DNA from: an uncultured Lachnospiraceae bacterium
Lineage (GTDB): Bacteria; Bacillota; Clostridia; Lachnospirales; Lachnospiraceae
Assembly (NCBI GenBank): GCA_947177465.1
Contig: CAMWUP010000167.1
Location: 1 to 5,594, forward strand
DNA: 5,594 bases
Direction: 5' to 3'
How positions within the stretch are numbered: the first letter of the stretch is position 1; every line of letters begins with the position of its first letter. This document shows positions 1 through 5,177 of the stretch, piece by piece. The notes below the pieces were generated by a model. The model did no database searches, was not told the origin of the DNA, and worked only from the letters and a program-made list of their open reading frames with translations. The position numbers and the translations under genes were made by a program.

Positions 1-1374
1 CTGCTTCTCCGTCAGATTTTCCGGCAGTCCGGCATCGGAAAGGGGAAGCAGAATAAACATAGCGCCATACTTTTTGACAATGGGAAGCAGATTTTCAAAT
101 TTTTCCTTTTCATAAGAAACGGAATTGACCAGCGCGCGCCCCGGATATCTGCGAAGCGCCGCCTCCAGCACCGATATATGGCTGGAGTCCAGAGAAAGAG
201 GAAGATTGGTGACGCCTTCTATTTCTGTAAGCGCCTTTAACATCATTTCTTTTTCGTCGATGCCGCCCATGCCCATATTGACGTCCAGTATCTGCGCGCC
301 GCATGCCTCCTGTTCCTCCGCAAAAGCTTTTACCAGCTCCATGCTGCCCTCCCTAAGCTCTGCCTGCAGCTTTTTCTTTCCGGTAGGGTTGATACGCTCT
401 CCCACTACCATAAAGCCGTCATCGAGCGAAAAAGAAACCGTCTTTCTTTCCGAAGACAGGTAGCGGAGTCCCGCTTTGTATTTTCTTTCCCTGCCACGGG
501 CGATACCAAGTTTGTCCCGCAGTTCCTTTATATAAGCCGGCGTAGTGCCGCAGCATCCGCCCAAAATGGAAGCGCCTGCGTCTAAAAGCAGCTTCATTTC
601 CGCTGCAAAGTCTTCCGCCTGCATATCGTAACAGGTGTTACCGTCCCCATCCACAAAGGGCAGCCCGGCGTTTGGCTTTGCAATGATGGGAATCTGAACC
701 GCTTTTGCCATCGTACGTATCACATCACACATTGCCGCAGGTCCCGTGGAACAGTTCGCACCGACTGCGTCCGCTCCCAAAGAGGCAAGTACAACTGCCG
801 CTGTCAGGGCATCCGTTCCATAAAGAGTCCGCCCGTCCTTTTCAAAGGTCATGGTCACCATCACCGGAAGGCTGCAGGTCTCTTTGGCGGCAATGAGCGC
901 CGCCCTTGCCTCCTGCAGGCTCATCATGGTTTCCACCACCAGCAAATCCCCGCCTGCCTCTGAAAGTGCTGTAATCTGCTCTTTATAAATATCCACAAGC
1001 TCTTCAAAATCCATTTTCCCCATCGGCGCAAGCTGCTCGCCCGTCATGGTAATATCACCGGCGATAAGCGCCCTGCCGTCTGCCGCCTGCTTTGACAGAG
1101 AGACAAGCCTGTTTGTCATTTCCCGTAAGCGGTCCTGCAGCCCATATTCCTTTAACTTTATGCGGTTTGCAGTAAAAGTTGGCGCATATAGAATATGGCT
1201 TCCTGCCTCCGCATAACCCTTCTGTAATGCGAGAAAAATTTCTTCATGCTCTAAAATCCATTCCTCCGGACAGACGCCGGCAGGCATCCCCGCCTTCATC
1301 AGGTTGGAACCCGTGGCGCCATCCAGATAGATAATATTTTCTTCCGTCCATGCTGCAAATTCTTGTTTTGTCAT
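1..1374 (-). CDS. metH: Cobalamin-dependent methionine synthase-type protein, N-terminal part (homocysteine-binding plus methyltetrahydrofolate-binding domains), truncated by window edge
   Basis: The reading frame is open from ATG at 1374 to base 1, giving 458 residues with no stop, so the 3' end is outside the window. Residues 1-290 form a homocysteine S-methyltransferase domain: LDGATGSNL near 17-25 and the three zinc-binding cysteines, C208 in GANCS and C274/C275 in GGCCGTTP. From about residue 322 a pterin-binding domain begins, with VGERINPTGKK (324-334), LDVNMG (363-368) and LSLDSS (393-398). This domain order is that of MetH, which moves a methyl group from 5-methyltetrahydrofolate via cobalamin to homocysteine, making methionine in the cytoplasm. 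The B12-binding part, and any reactivation domain, would lie to the left; clostridial versions often lack the latter (family knowledge). The start is supported by AGGAAGGA at 1385-1392, 10 bases upstream. The gene is divergent from the lipoprotein gene. No SAM riboswitch is visible in the roughly 65-base leader. Confidence 0.93.
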   Translation of the reverse strand, partial: MTKQEFAAWTEENIIYLDGATGSNLMKAGMPAGVCPEEWILEHEEIFLALQKGYAEAGSHILYAPTFTANRIKLKEYGLQDRLREMTNRLVSLSKQAADGRALIAGDITMTGEQLAPMGKMDFEELVDIYKEQITALSEAGGDLLVVETMMSLQEARAALIAAKETCSLPVMVTMTFEKDGRTLYGTDALTAAVVLASLGADAVGANCSTGPAAMCDVIRTMAKAVQIPIIAKPNAGLPFVDGDGNTCYDMQAEDFAAEMKLLLDAGASILGGCCGTTPAYIKELRDKLGIARGRERKYKAGLRYLSSERKTVSFSLDDGFMVVGERINPTGKKKLQAELREGSMELVKAFAEEQEACGAQILDVNMGMGGIDEKEMMLKALTEIEGVTNLPLSLDSSHISVLEAALRRYPGRALVNSVSYEKEKFENLLPIVKKYGAMFILLPLSDAGLPENLTEKQ

Positions 1375-1384
1375 AGCTGTCCAG

Positions 1385-1392
1385 TCCTTCCT
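1385..1392 (-). promoter_or_regulatory. Ribosome binding site of metH
   Basis: AGGAAGGA on the minus strand lies 10 bases before the ATG at 1374 and fixes that start. No competing in-frame ATG has a comparable site. Confidence 0.75.
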
Positions 1393-1446
1393 ATGCGGCG
1401 CCTTTTGACGCTTCTTCAATTCTTACACCGCCGCAATATAATCTAT

Positions 1447-1475
1447 ATTATATGGATTTCGCCTTAAAATGACAA
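1447..1475 (-). promoter_or_regulatory. SigA-type promoter for metH
   Basis: Read on the minus strand there is a -35 box TTGTCA (1470-1475), a 17-base spacer and a perfect -10 box TATAAT (1447-1452). The predicted transcription start is near 1440, giving a leader of about 65 bases before the metH ATG. This is too short for an S-box riboswitch, so regulation by SAM through that route is unlikely here. Confidence 0.8.
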
Positions 1476-1546
1476 GCATTGTATTGCTTTTACAGAAGAA
1501 ATATGTTAAATTTTATGTATTCGGTTCATTTGGGAAGGACGTAGAA

Positions 1547-2023
1547 ATGAAAAACAAATTACTTCTGTTCCTGACAGTGCTTGCTTTTTGTTTGTCGCTG
1601 ACAGGCTGCGGCGGCGAAGACCCTGAAATAAATAAATTTATTAACGACATCAATTCCTTCTGCAGTGAGGTTGCCGCCATTGACGCCGGTATCAACCAGA
1701 TTGACGCCCAGTCGGAATCGGCAAAGGACGAGCTTTTAGCCTATTTAGACCAGTTAGACCAAAGCTTTCAGACACTTGCTGCTATTCCGGTGCCTGCGGA
1801 TTATTCCTACATGGAAGAGCTTGCAGACGAAGCCAGCAGCTACATGACCACGGCTGTCAGCGCCTACCATGAGGCCTTTGGTGAAAGCTCCTACAACGAA
1901 TACACCGCCGACTATGCCAGACAGAATTATGAACGCGCCTATAAGCGGGTCACAGTTATCTTAAAGCTCTTACACGGGGAGGATATCTCTGATGAGGGCG
2001 CTACCATAGAGTCCGTCGAATAA
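1547..2023 (+). CDS. Small predicted lipoprotein of unknown function
   Basis: The protein has 158 residues. It begins with MKNK, a hydrophobic stretch at 5-18 and a lipobox L-T-G-C with the modified cysteine at residue 21, so it is predicted to be exported and anchored by diacylglycerol on the outer face of the membrane. The mature part (about 138 residues) is acidic and looks almost wholly helical, with heptad-like stretches around residues 45-80 and a Tyr-rich segment around 90-135; one further cysteine is at 39. I do not recognise the family. An in-frame ATG at 1469 would add 26 residues, but it overlaps the -35 box of divergent metH and would bury the signal peptide. The ATG at 1547 follows GGGAAGGA (1532-1539) by 7 bases. 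The promoter is unclear: weak candidates include TTGTAT (1479-1484) with TATGTT (1502-1507), spacer 17. The gene ends in a good terminator and converges on pdaA. Lgt encoded at 3627-4439 would be its lipidating enzyme. Confidence 0.85.
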   Translation: MKNKLLLFLTVLAFCLSLTGCGGEDPEINKFINDINSFCSEVAAIDAGINQIDAQSESAKDELLAYLDQLDQSFQTLAAIPVPADYSYMEELADEASSYMTTAVSAYHEAFGESSYNEYTADYARQNYERAYKRVTVILKLLHGEDISDEGATIESVE

Positions 2024-2037
2024 TCTAAAAATAATGC

Positions 2038-2071
2038 AGGACTAAGCCCTTATCGGTACTTAGTCCTTTTT
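2038..2071. terminator. Intrinsic terminator between convergent lipoprotein and pdaA genes, probably bidirectional
   Basis: AGGACTAAG (2038-2046) and CTTAGTCCT (2059-2067) form a perfect 9-bp stem with a 12-base loop. On the plus strand a T run (2067-2071) follows at once, terminating the lipoprotein gene. On the minus strand the stem is followed by GCATTATTTTTAG, an imperfect T-rich tail that could end pdaA transcription. Confidence 0.85.
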
Positions 2072-2089
2072 ATATGATTGTCAATTTAT

Positions 2090-2902
2090 CTATTTCTCGA
2101 ATAATTCCGAAAGTGGTCTGAACTGATACCCCATTTCTTCCCACTTTGTCAGAAGCTCATCTAATATTTCCCCGTTCGTCTGCGAGGTACTGTGCAGCAG
2201 CACGATTGCACCTGGATGAATCCTGCCGGTCAGCTTTTCAAATGCTTCCTCATGGCTTGGCTGCTTATCCTGATACCAGTCCACATAGGCAAGACTCCAA
2301 AAAAAGGTGTGATAGCCAAGTTCCTTTGCCATCTTTAGATTTTCCGTGCTGTAAATTCCCTGCGGCGGTCTGTAATAAGGCGCAAGCTCCTGTCCCGTTA
2401 TTTCTTTAAAAAGAGCTTCTACATCTTCGATTTCTTTTCGGAAAGAATCCATATCGGATATTTTTGACATATCCGGATGATGGTATGTATGATTTCCTAC
2501 TGTATGACCGTCCTCCACCATTCTCTTTACGATATCCGGCGCAGATTCCAAAAAATGACCAACCACAAAAAAGGTCGCCGGTGCATTATGCTTTTGCAGT
2601 GCATCCAGAATCGGTTCTGTATTTCCGTTCTCGTACCCGCAGTCAAAGGTCAGGTAGATGATTTTTTCACTATTGCTTCCCACATAATAAGCGTCGTATT
2701 CTGCCAGCTTTTCAGCAGAAGCGTTGCCGGACGGCTGCGCGCCCTCCTGCCCGAAACCCAGCCCCCAGTTCTGCGCTTCCTCCGCTTTTGCAGAGGAAGC
2801 CTCCACATAGTGAACCACGTAACCCACCGCCCTGCCTACAAAGAACATGGAAGCCAGAAACAACAATGTCAGCACTTTTTTCATAACCACAATTTTTTTC
2901 AT
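2090..2902 (-). CDS. pdaA: Polysaccharide deacetylase of the PdaA (muramic-lactam, spore cortex) type
   Basis: The protein has 270 residues. A basic N-terminus and hydrophobic segment (about 10-30) form a signal peptide or anchor; a variable linker follows to about 75, then a NodB-type carbohydrate esterase 4 domain (80-265). Motifs in order: TFDCGYENG (85-93, catalytic Asp87), GNHTYHHPD (136-144, metal ligands H138 and H142), RPPQG (178-182), FWSLAYVDW (201-209) and LLHS (235-238). The extended TFDxGYENG motif and the VDW segment match B. subtilis PdaA rather than generic chitin deacetylases. PdaA removes the N-acetyl group of peptide-stripped muramic acid outside the membrane, before lactam formation in spore cortex, so a sporulating host is inferred. 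The usual second Asp of TFDDG is Cys88 here (Asn in B. subtilis PdaA), a position where this subfamily commonly deviates. ATG at 2902 has GAGGG at 2910-2914, 7 bases upstream; the ATG at 2884 has no comparable site. The ribosome binding site lies inside a hairpin. Confidence 0.87.
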   Translation of the reverse strand: MKKIVVMKKVLTLLFLASMFFVGRAVGYVVHYVEASSAKAEEAQNWGLGFGQEGAQPSGNASAEKLAEYDAYYVGSNSEKIIYLTFDCGYENGNTEPILDALQKHNAPATFFVVGHFLESAPDIVKRMVEDGHTVGNHTYHHPDMSKISDMDSFRKEIEDVEALFKEITGQELAPYYRPPQGIYSTENLKMAKELGYHTFFWSLAYVDWYQDKQPSHEEAFEKLTGRIHPGAIVLLHSTSQTNGEILDELLTKWEEMGYQFRPLSELFEK

Positions 2903-2948
2903 AAAAATGCCCTCAATATCTCATTAATAGAGTATATTAAGGGCATTT
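2903..2948 (-). terminator. Terminator-like hairpin overlapping the pdaA ribosome binding site
   Basis: On the minus strand AAATGCCCT (2948-2940) pairs with AGGGCATTT (2913-2905). Inside this, after a C/A mismatch (2914/2939), five more pairs (2915-2919 with 2938-2934), a one-base bulge at 2933 and three pairs (2920-2922 with 2932-2930) close a 7-base loop. The stem is followed by a T run (complement of 2903-2907), as in an intrinsic terminator for the upstream DUF4190-like gene, whose stop is 25 bases away. The pdaA ATG begins immediately after, and its GAGGG site (2910-2914) lies within the 3' arm. Confidence 0.65.
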
Positions 2949-2973
2949 AAAAATCATGACTTTTCTACAATTC

Positions 2974-3537
2974 TCAAAAGTTCTGCAGCATCCGCATAAA
3001 GTCGCCGCTCTGAGACAATATAAAGAGATACAGAATAAGGAATCCAACACCTGCAAGAATACCTAACACACTCAGAATAATAGCCGCAATGCCAAGTCCC
3101 GACTTTTTTAGCGCCTGTCCGATTATGGATAATACCAGACCAACAAGCGCAATCAGTGCAGATATCCAGTTCAGAATAAAAGAACTCACCAAACCCAGAA
3201 TACCAAGCACCAGACCGGCAATCGACAATCCGCTTATACGACTGGGCTGCTGATATACCGGCTGCCCGTACATTCCCTGCGGATACGGCTGTCCATAGAC
3301 ATTCTGTCCATAGACATTCTGTCCATAGACATTCTGTCCATAGGGGCTTTGGTTGTTGTATGGATTTTGATTGTAGGGATTCTGATTGTAAGGATTCTGC
3401 CCATAAGGGTTCTGTCCCTGCTGCTGATAAACAGGATTCTGTCCATTTGTACTCTGTCCATAGGGGTTCTGCCCATAACTATTTTGCCCCTGCTGTCCTG
3501 ATTGATCATATCCATTGTTAAAGTTTTGTCCATCCAT
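2974..3537 (-). CDS. DUF4190-like membrane protein with an N-terminal Gln/Asn/Tyr/Gly-rich repeat region
   Basis: The protein has 187 residues. Residues 1-98 are low complexity, built from five-residue repeats such as YGQNP, NPYNQ and YGQNV, and almost free of charge. Residues 103-174 hold three hydrophobic segments (about 103-122, 124-140, 147-174) with the small-residue pattern SIAGLVLGILGLV typical of DUF4190 membrane domains. The protein is therefore predicted to be an integral membrane protein with a long disordered N-terminal tail. Function is unknown. ATG at 3537 is chosen because GGAAGGAG (3547-3554) lies 9 bases upstream; an in-frame TTG at 3561 would place that site inside the coding region. 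A perfect 10-base palindrome AGTTTAAACT (3561-3570) sits just upstream, with no convincing promoter. It lies between lgt and pdaA on the same strand, and the gene at 4518-5057 has a similar membrane domain with a zinc ribbon in place of the repeats. Confidence 0.82.
   Translation of the reverse strand: MDGQNFNNGYDQSGQQGQNSYGQNPYGQSTNGQNPVYQQQGQNPYGQNPYNQNPYNQNPYNNQSPYGQNVYGQNVYGQNVYGQPYPQGMYGQPVYQQPSRISGLSIAGLVLGILGLVSSFILNWISALIALVGLVLSIIGQALKKSGLGIAAIILSVLGILAGVGFLILYLFILSQSGDFMRMLQNF
3289..3343. repeat. 15-bp in-frame tandem repeat within the DUF4190-like gene
   Basis: The plus-strand unit CTGTCCATAGACATT occurs three times without a mismatch (3289-3303, 3304-3318, 3319-3333), followed by the first 10 bases of a fourth copy. 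It encodes YGQNV on the minus strand. To the right, up to about 3490, diverged 15-base units encode NPYNQ and NPYGQ with different synonymous codons, so they are older copies. The unit is a multiple of three, so gain or loss of copies keeps the frame. Confidence 0.9.
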
Positions 3538-3603
3538 AAAACGAAACTCCTTCCCTGTCAAGTTTAAACTATCACTACTAAAACATCCAAAATAAGTAAG
3601 TCA

Positions 3604-3621
3604 GGAAATTTCATAATTTCC
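3604..3621 (-). terminator. Short AT-rich hairpin just after the lgt stop codon (possible weak terminator)
   Basis: GGAAATT (3604-3610) and AATTTCC (3615-3621) form a 7-bp stem with a 4-base loop, five bases past the lgt stop. The minus-strand continuation is T-rich but interrupted (TGACTTACTTATTTT), so termination would be weak. It could equally protect the 3' end of the mRNA or allow read-through into the next gene. Confidence 0.35.
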
Positions 3622-3626
3622 GAAAA

Positions 3627-4439
3627 CTATACTGCTTTTGAGTGCTTTTTTGTCAGCCATCTTCCGCTTATCAGAACGAAGCCCACGGGCAGCAGCAAAA
3701 TACTGATTATCTGAGAAGTAGAGAAATGTCCTACGCCTCCTCTGATAATGTCGCCGCGAAGCAACTCCAGCAGATATCTGGCAATTGCATAATACACAAA
3801 ATAAATACCTAAAAGCTGCCCTGAACGCATTTTTTTCTTCTTCATCAGGAAAAACAGTACCGCACACAGTATAAAGTTCAGCACCGCTTCCATAAGCTGC
3901 ACCGGTACTCTAGGCACCTTGTTTAATTCCGGTATCAGCTCGTTGTAGGGAAATTGCACGCTGCCGAAGCCGTGGTATTCGATTCCATAACAGCAGCCCG
4001 CCAGAAAGCATCCAATCCTGCCGAAGCCATGAATAAACGGCAAAAGCGGCGCATAGATATCCAAATACGGCGTAAAAGGCACCTTATACTGCCTGCAATA
4101 GCAGAAGACGCCAAGAATCGCACCAAACAGACCGCCATAAAATACAAGTCCGCTGAATGCATAGGAAATGGCATTCAGTGGCTCTTCTCTTAACGCCTCT
4201 AAATAAATATCAAAATGTATAATGATTGCCGGCAGCTTTGTCAGAAAATACAGAGCCTTCGCTCCCACCAAAAGCCCGATGATGCCGTAAAGGGAGGCAA
4301 ATGTGATATCGTCCCTGCCGATGCCATATAAAGGTCCTATCTTTCTTGCAATCAGCACAGCTATTGCAAAACCAATACCAAAAACCGTCCCATACATAGG
4401 AATGGGAAATAACCCGAAAACATTTAAAACAGGAAACAT
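3627..4439 (-). CDS. lgt: Phosphatidylglycerol--prolipoprotein diacylglyceryl transferase
   Basis: The protein has 270 residues, within the usual family length, with about seven hydrophobic segments. Lgt is an integral membrane enzyme that transfers diacylglycerol from phosphatidylglycerol to the lipobox cysteine of preprolipoproteins. The family signature is HGFGRIGCFLAGCCYG (137-152); R141 corresponds to the essential Arg143 of E. coli Lgt by motif alignment. YGGLFG (101-106) stands where many Lgt proteins have HGGL, and RYLLELLRGD (221-230) matches the C-terminal Arg-containing motif. Positions equivalent to E. coli His103, Asn146 and Glu151 read Tyr, Cys and Cys, a variant I associate with clostridial Lgt from memory. 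ATG at 4439 is supported by AGAGG (4447-4451), 7 bases upstream. This site lies directly after a terminator hairpin (4454-4481) with no evident promoter between, so expression may depend on read-through from 5057. The predicted lipoprotein at 1547-2023 is a likely substrate. Confidence 0.92.
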   Translation of the reverse strand: MFPVLNVFGLFPIPMYGTVFGIGFAIAVLIARKIGPLYGIGRDDITFASLYGIIGLLVGAKALYFLTKLPAIIIHFDIYLEALREEPLNAISYAFSGLVFYGGLFGAILGVFCYCRQYKVPFTPYLDIYAPLLPFIHGFGRIGCFLAGCCYGIEYHGFGSVQFPYNELIPELNKVPRVPVQLMEAVLNFILCAVLFFLMKKKKMRSGQLLGIYFVYYAIARYLLELLRGDIIRGGVGHFSTSQIISILLLPVGFVLISGRWLTKKHSKAV

Positions 4440-4453
4440 CTCTTTTCCTCTTC

Positions 4454-4481
4454 AAAAAGGCTGTTGCTCTGCAACAGCCTT
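4454..4481 (-). terminator. Intrinsic terminator upstream of lgt
   Basis: AAGGCTGTTGC (4457-4467) and GCAACAGCCTT (4471-4481) form a perfect 11-bp stem with a 3-base loop. On the minus strand the stem runs into a T tract (complement of 4454-4458), so it should stop transcription of the zinc-ribbon gene ending at 4518. The plus-strand tail CCTTTC is poor, so it is mainly one-directional. The lgt ribosome binding site starts only three bases downstream of the T tract. Confidence 0.85.
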
Positions 4482-4517
4482 CCTTTCAGCTACACTATTT
4501 ACCTGAAACAGCTTATT

Positions 4518-5057
4518 TTAATACCAATCGTTGAACAGATTGTTCAAGTCACGATATGCACTTTTCAAATCGTTCTGCGCCTTGCAGCTCCCGCCTACAC
4601 AGCCATAGCAGGTATAATCCCCGGCGCCTGCCACTTTCTGTGTACAGCCACAGATACCACAGCCTGCCGCAAAAATAACGGAGAAAATCAAACCGATAAG
4701 AGCACATATAAAAGCAGGCGTACCCTGCGCATTGTTAGTATCCTTTCTTACACCGATACTCAGTACCAGACCAACAACGCCGGCAATCAAGCCAAAAGCT
4801 GCTCCGAAGACACCAAACAGCATACCGCCAAGCACTCCAAGCACGATACTTACAATGCCTAAGATAAGCGCTATTGTGTTGTTTGTATTGCCGCCCGGCA
4901 CACCGCCCATGGGAGCTTGTTGATAAGGCATACTATTAGGCATACTGTTCATCTGGGGCGCTGTATTGGCAGCCTGTTCTGCTCCCATCGGAGCACCGCA
5001 GTTCGGGCAGAATGCCTGACCGTCGTTTACCTGAGTTCCACATTGATTACAAAACAT
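4518..5057 (-). CDS. Zinc-ribbon DUF4190-like membrane protein with a second, C-terminal cysteine cluster
   Basis: The protein has 179 residues. Residues 3-20 form a zinc ribbon, C3-x2-C6 and C17-x2-C20 (FCNQCG and FCPNCG). A Met/Pro/Asn/Gln-rich linker (about 25-60) follows, then three hydrophobic segments (about 61-82, 84-103, 114-132) with DUF4190-like small-residue repeats. After the last segment come six cysteines, C133, C136, C138, C150, C153 and C158, then a charged tail ending in LNNLFNDWY. With a cytoplasmic ribbon and three crossings the second cluster would be outside the membrane; this topology is inferred. Function is unknown; proteins of this layout are common in Clostridia. ATG at 5057 has a perfect AGGAGG (5065-5070), 7 bases upstream. 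A longer in-frame reading to 5165 would run through the promoter and is rejected. The gene has its own promoter (5101-5129) and a terminator (4454-4481), and precedes lgt by 78 bases. Confidence 0.87.
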   Translation of the reverse strand: MFCNQCGTQVNDGQAFCPNCGAPMGAEQAANTAPQMNSMPNSMPYQQAPMGGVPGGNTNNTIALILGIVSIVLGVLGGMLFGVFGAAFGLIAGVVGLVLSIGVRKDTNNAQGTPAFICALIGLIFSVIFAAGCGICGCTQKVAGAGDYTCYGCVGGSCKAQNDLKSAYRDLNNLFNDWY

Positions 5058-5100
5058 ACTTTTTCCTCCTGAATAAGAAAATTTCGCTAAATACTCTATT

Positions 5101-5129
5101 ATCTTATACCCTGCCAAAAAGGAAGTCAA
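5101..5129 (-). promoter_or_regulatory. SigA-type promoter for the zinc-ribbon membrane protein gene
   Basis: The minus strand shows -35 TTGACT (5124-5129), a 17-base spacer and -10 TAAGAT (5101-5106). The overlapping TATAAG (5103-5108) would be a better box but with a 15-base spacer. The predicted leader is about 37 bases. The -35 box touches the inverted repeat at 5129-5149. Confidence 0.6.
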
Positions 5130-5149
5130 CATATTTTCGCAAAATATGT
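5129..5149. promoter_or_regulatory. Inverted repeat abutting the -35 box: operator or AT-rich terminator
   Basis: ACATATTTT (5129-5137) and AAAATATGT (5141-5149) are perfect 9-base inverted repeats around CGC. The site overlaps the last base of the -35 box of the 5057 promoter, as a regulator site might. It also lies 28 bases after the stop of the GH4 gene and is followed on the minus strand by TGACTTCCTTTTT, so it could instead be a weak terminator for that gene. The sequence alone does not decide. Confidence 0.5.
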
Positions 5150-5177
5150 CACAAAAACATAGCAAACAATTTTGTTA

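Noticed and set aside
125..463. Plus-strand open frame of 112 codons at the left end
   Set aside because: It is antisense to metH, which has clear motifs through this stretch; no ribosome site or recognisable protein.
1375..1446. SAM (S-box) or cobalamin riboswitch in front of metH
   Set aside because: The leader from the predicted start to the ATG is about 65 bases, too short, and no conserved riboswitch core is seen.
2477..2950. Plus-strand open frame of 157 codons opposite pdaA
   Set aside because: It is antisense to the well-supported deacetylase motifs and crosses the 2905-2948 hairpin; no recognisable domain.
3289..3500. Possible CRISPR-like array because of short regular repeats
   Set aside because: Units are 15 bp, directly adjacent and without unique spacers, and they encode a continuous protein repeat.
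3234..3533. Minus-strand frame with MDRMS repeats in the repeat region
   Set aside because: It is the frame-shifted reading of the 15-bp repeats; the YGQNV frame continues into a proper membrane domain and has the ribosome site.
3561..3570. AGTTTAAACT palindrome as an operator for the DUF4190-like gene
   Set aside because: Only 10 bases, AT-rich, and no adjacent convincing promoter; recorded in the gene entry but not called as a site.
3538..3626. Promoter for the DUF4190-like gene at 3537
   Set aside because: Minus-strand boxes such as GATAGT or TAGTTT lack a reasonable -35 partner at 16-18 bases; expression may come from read-through of lgt.
4464..4862. Plus-strand open frame of 132 codons opposite the zinc-ribbon gene
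   Set aside because: It starts inside the terminator stem and lies antisense to a gene with promoter, AGGAGG site and zinc ribbon; the Thr/Ala-rich translation is typical of a shadow frame.
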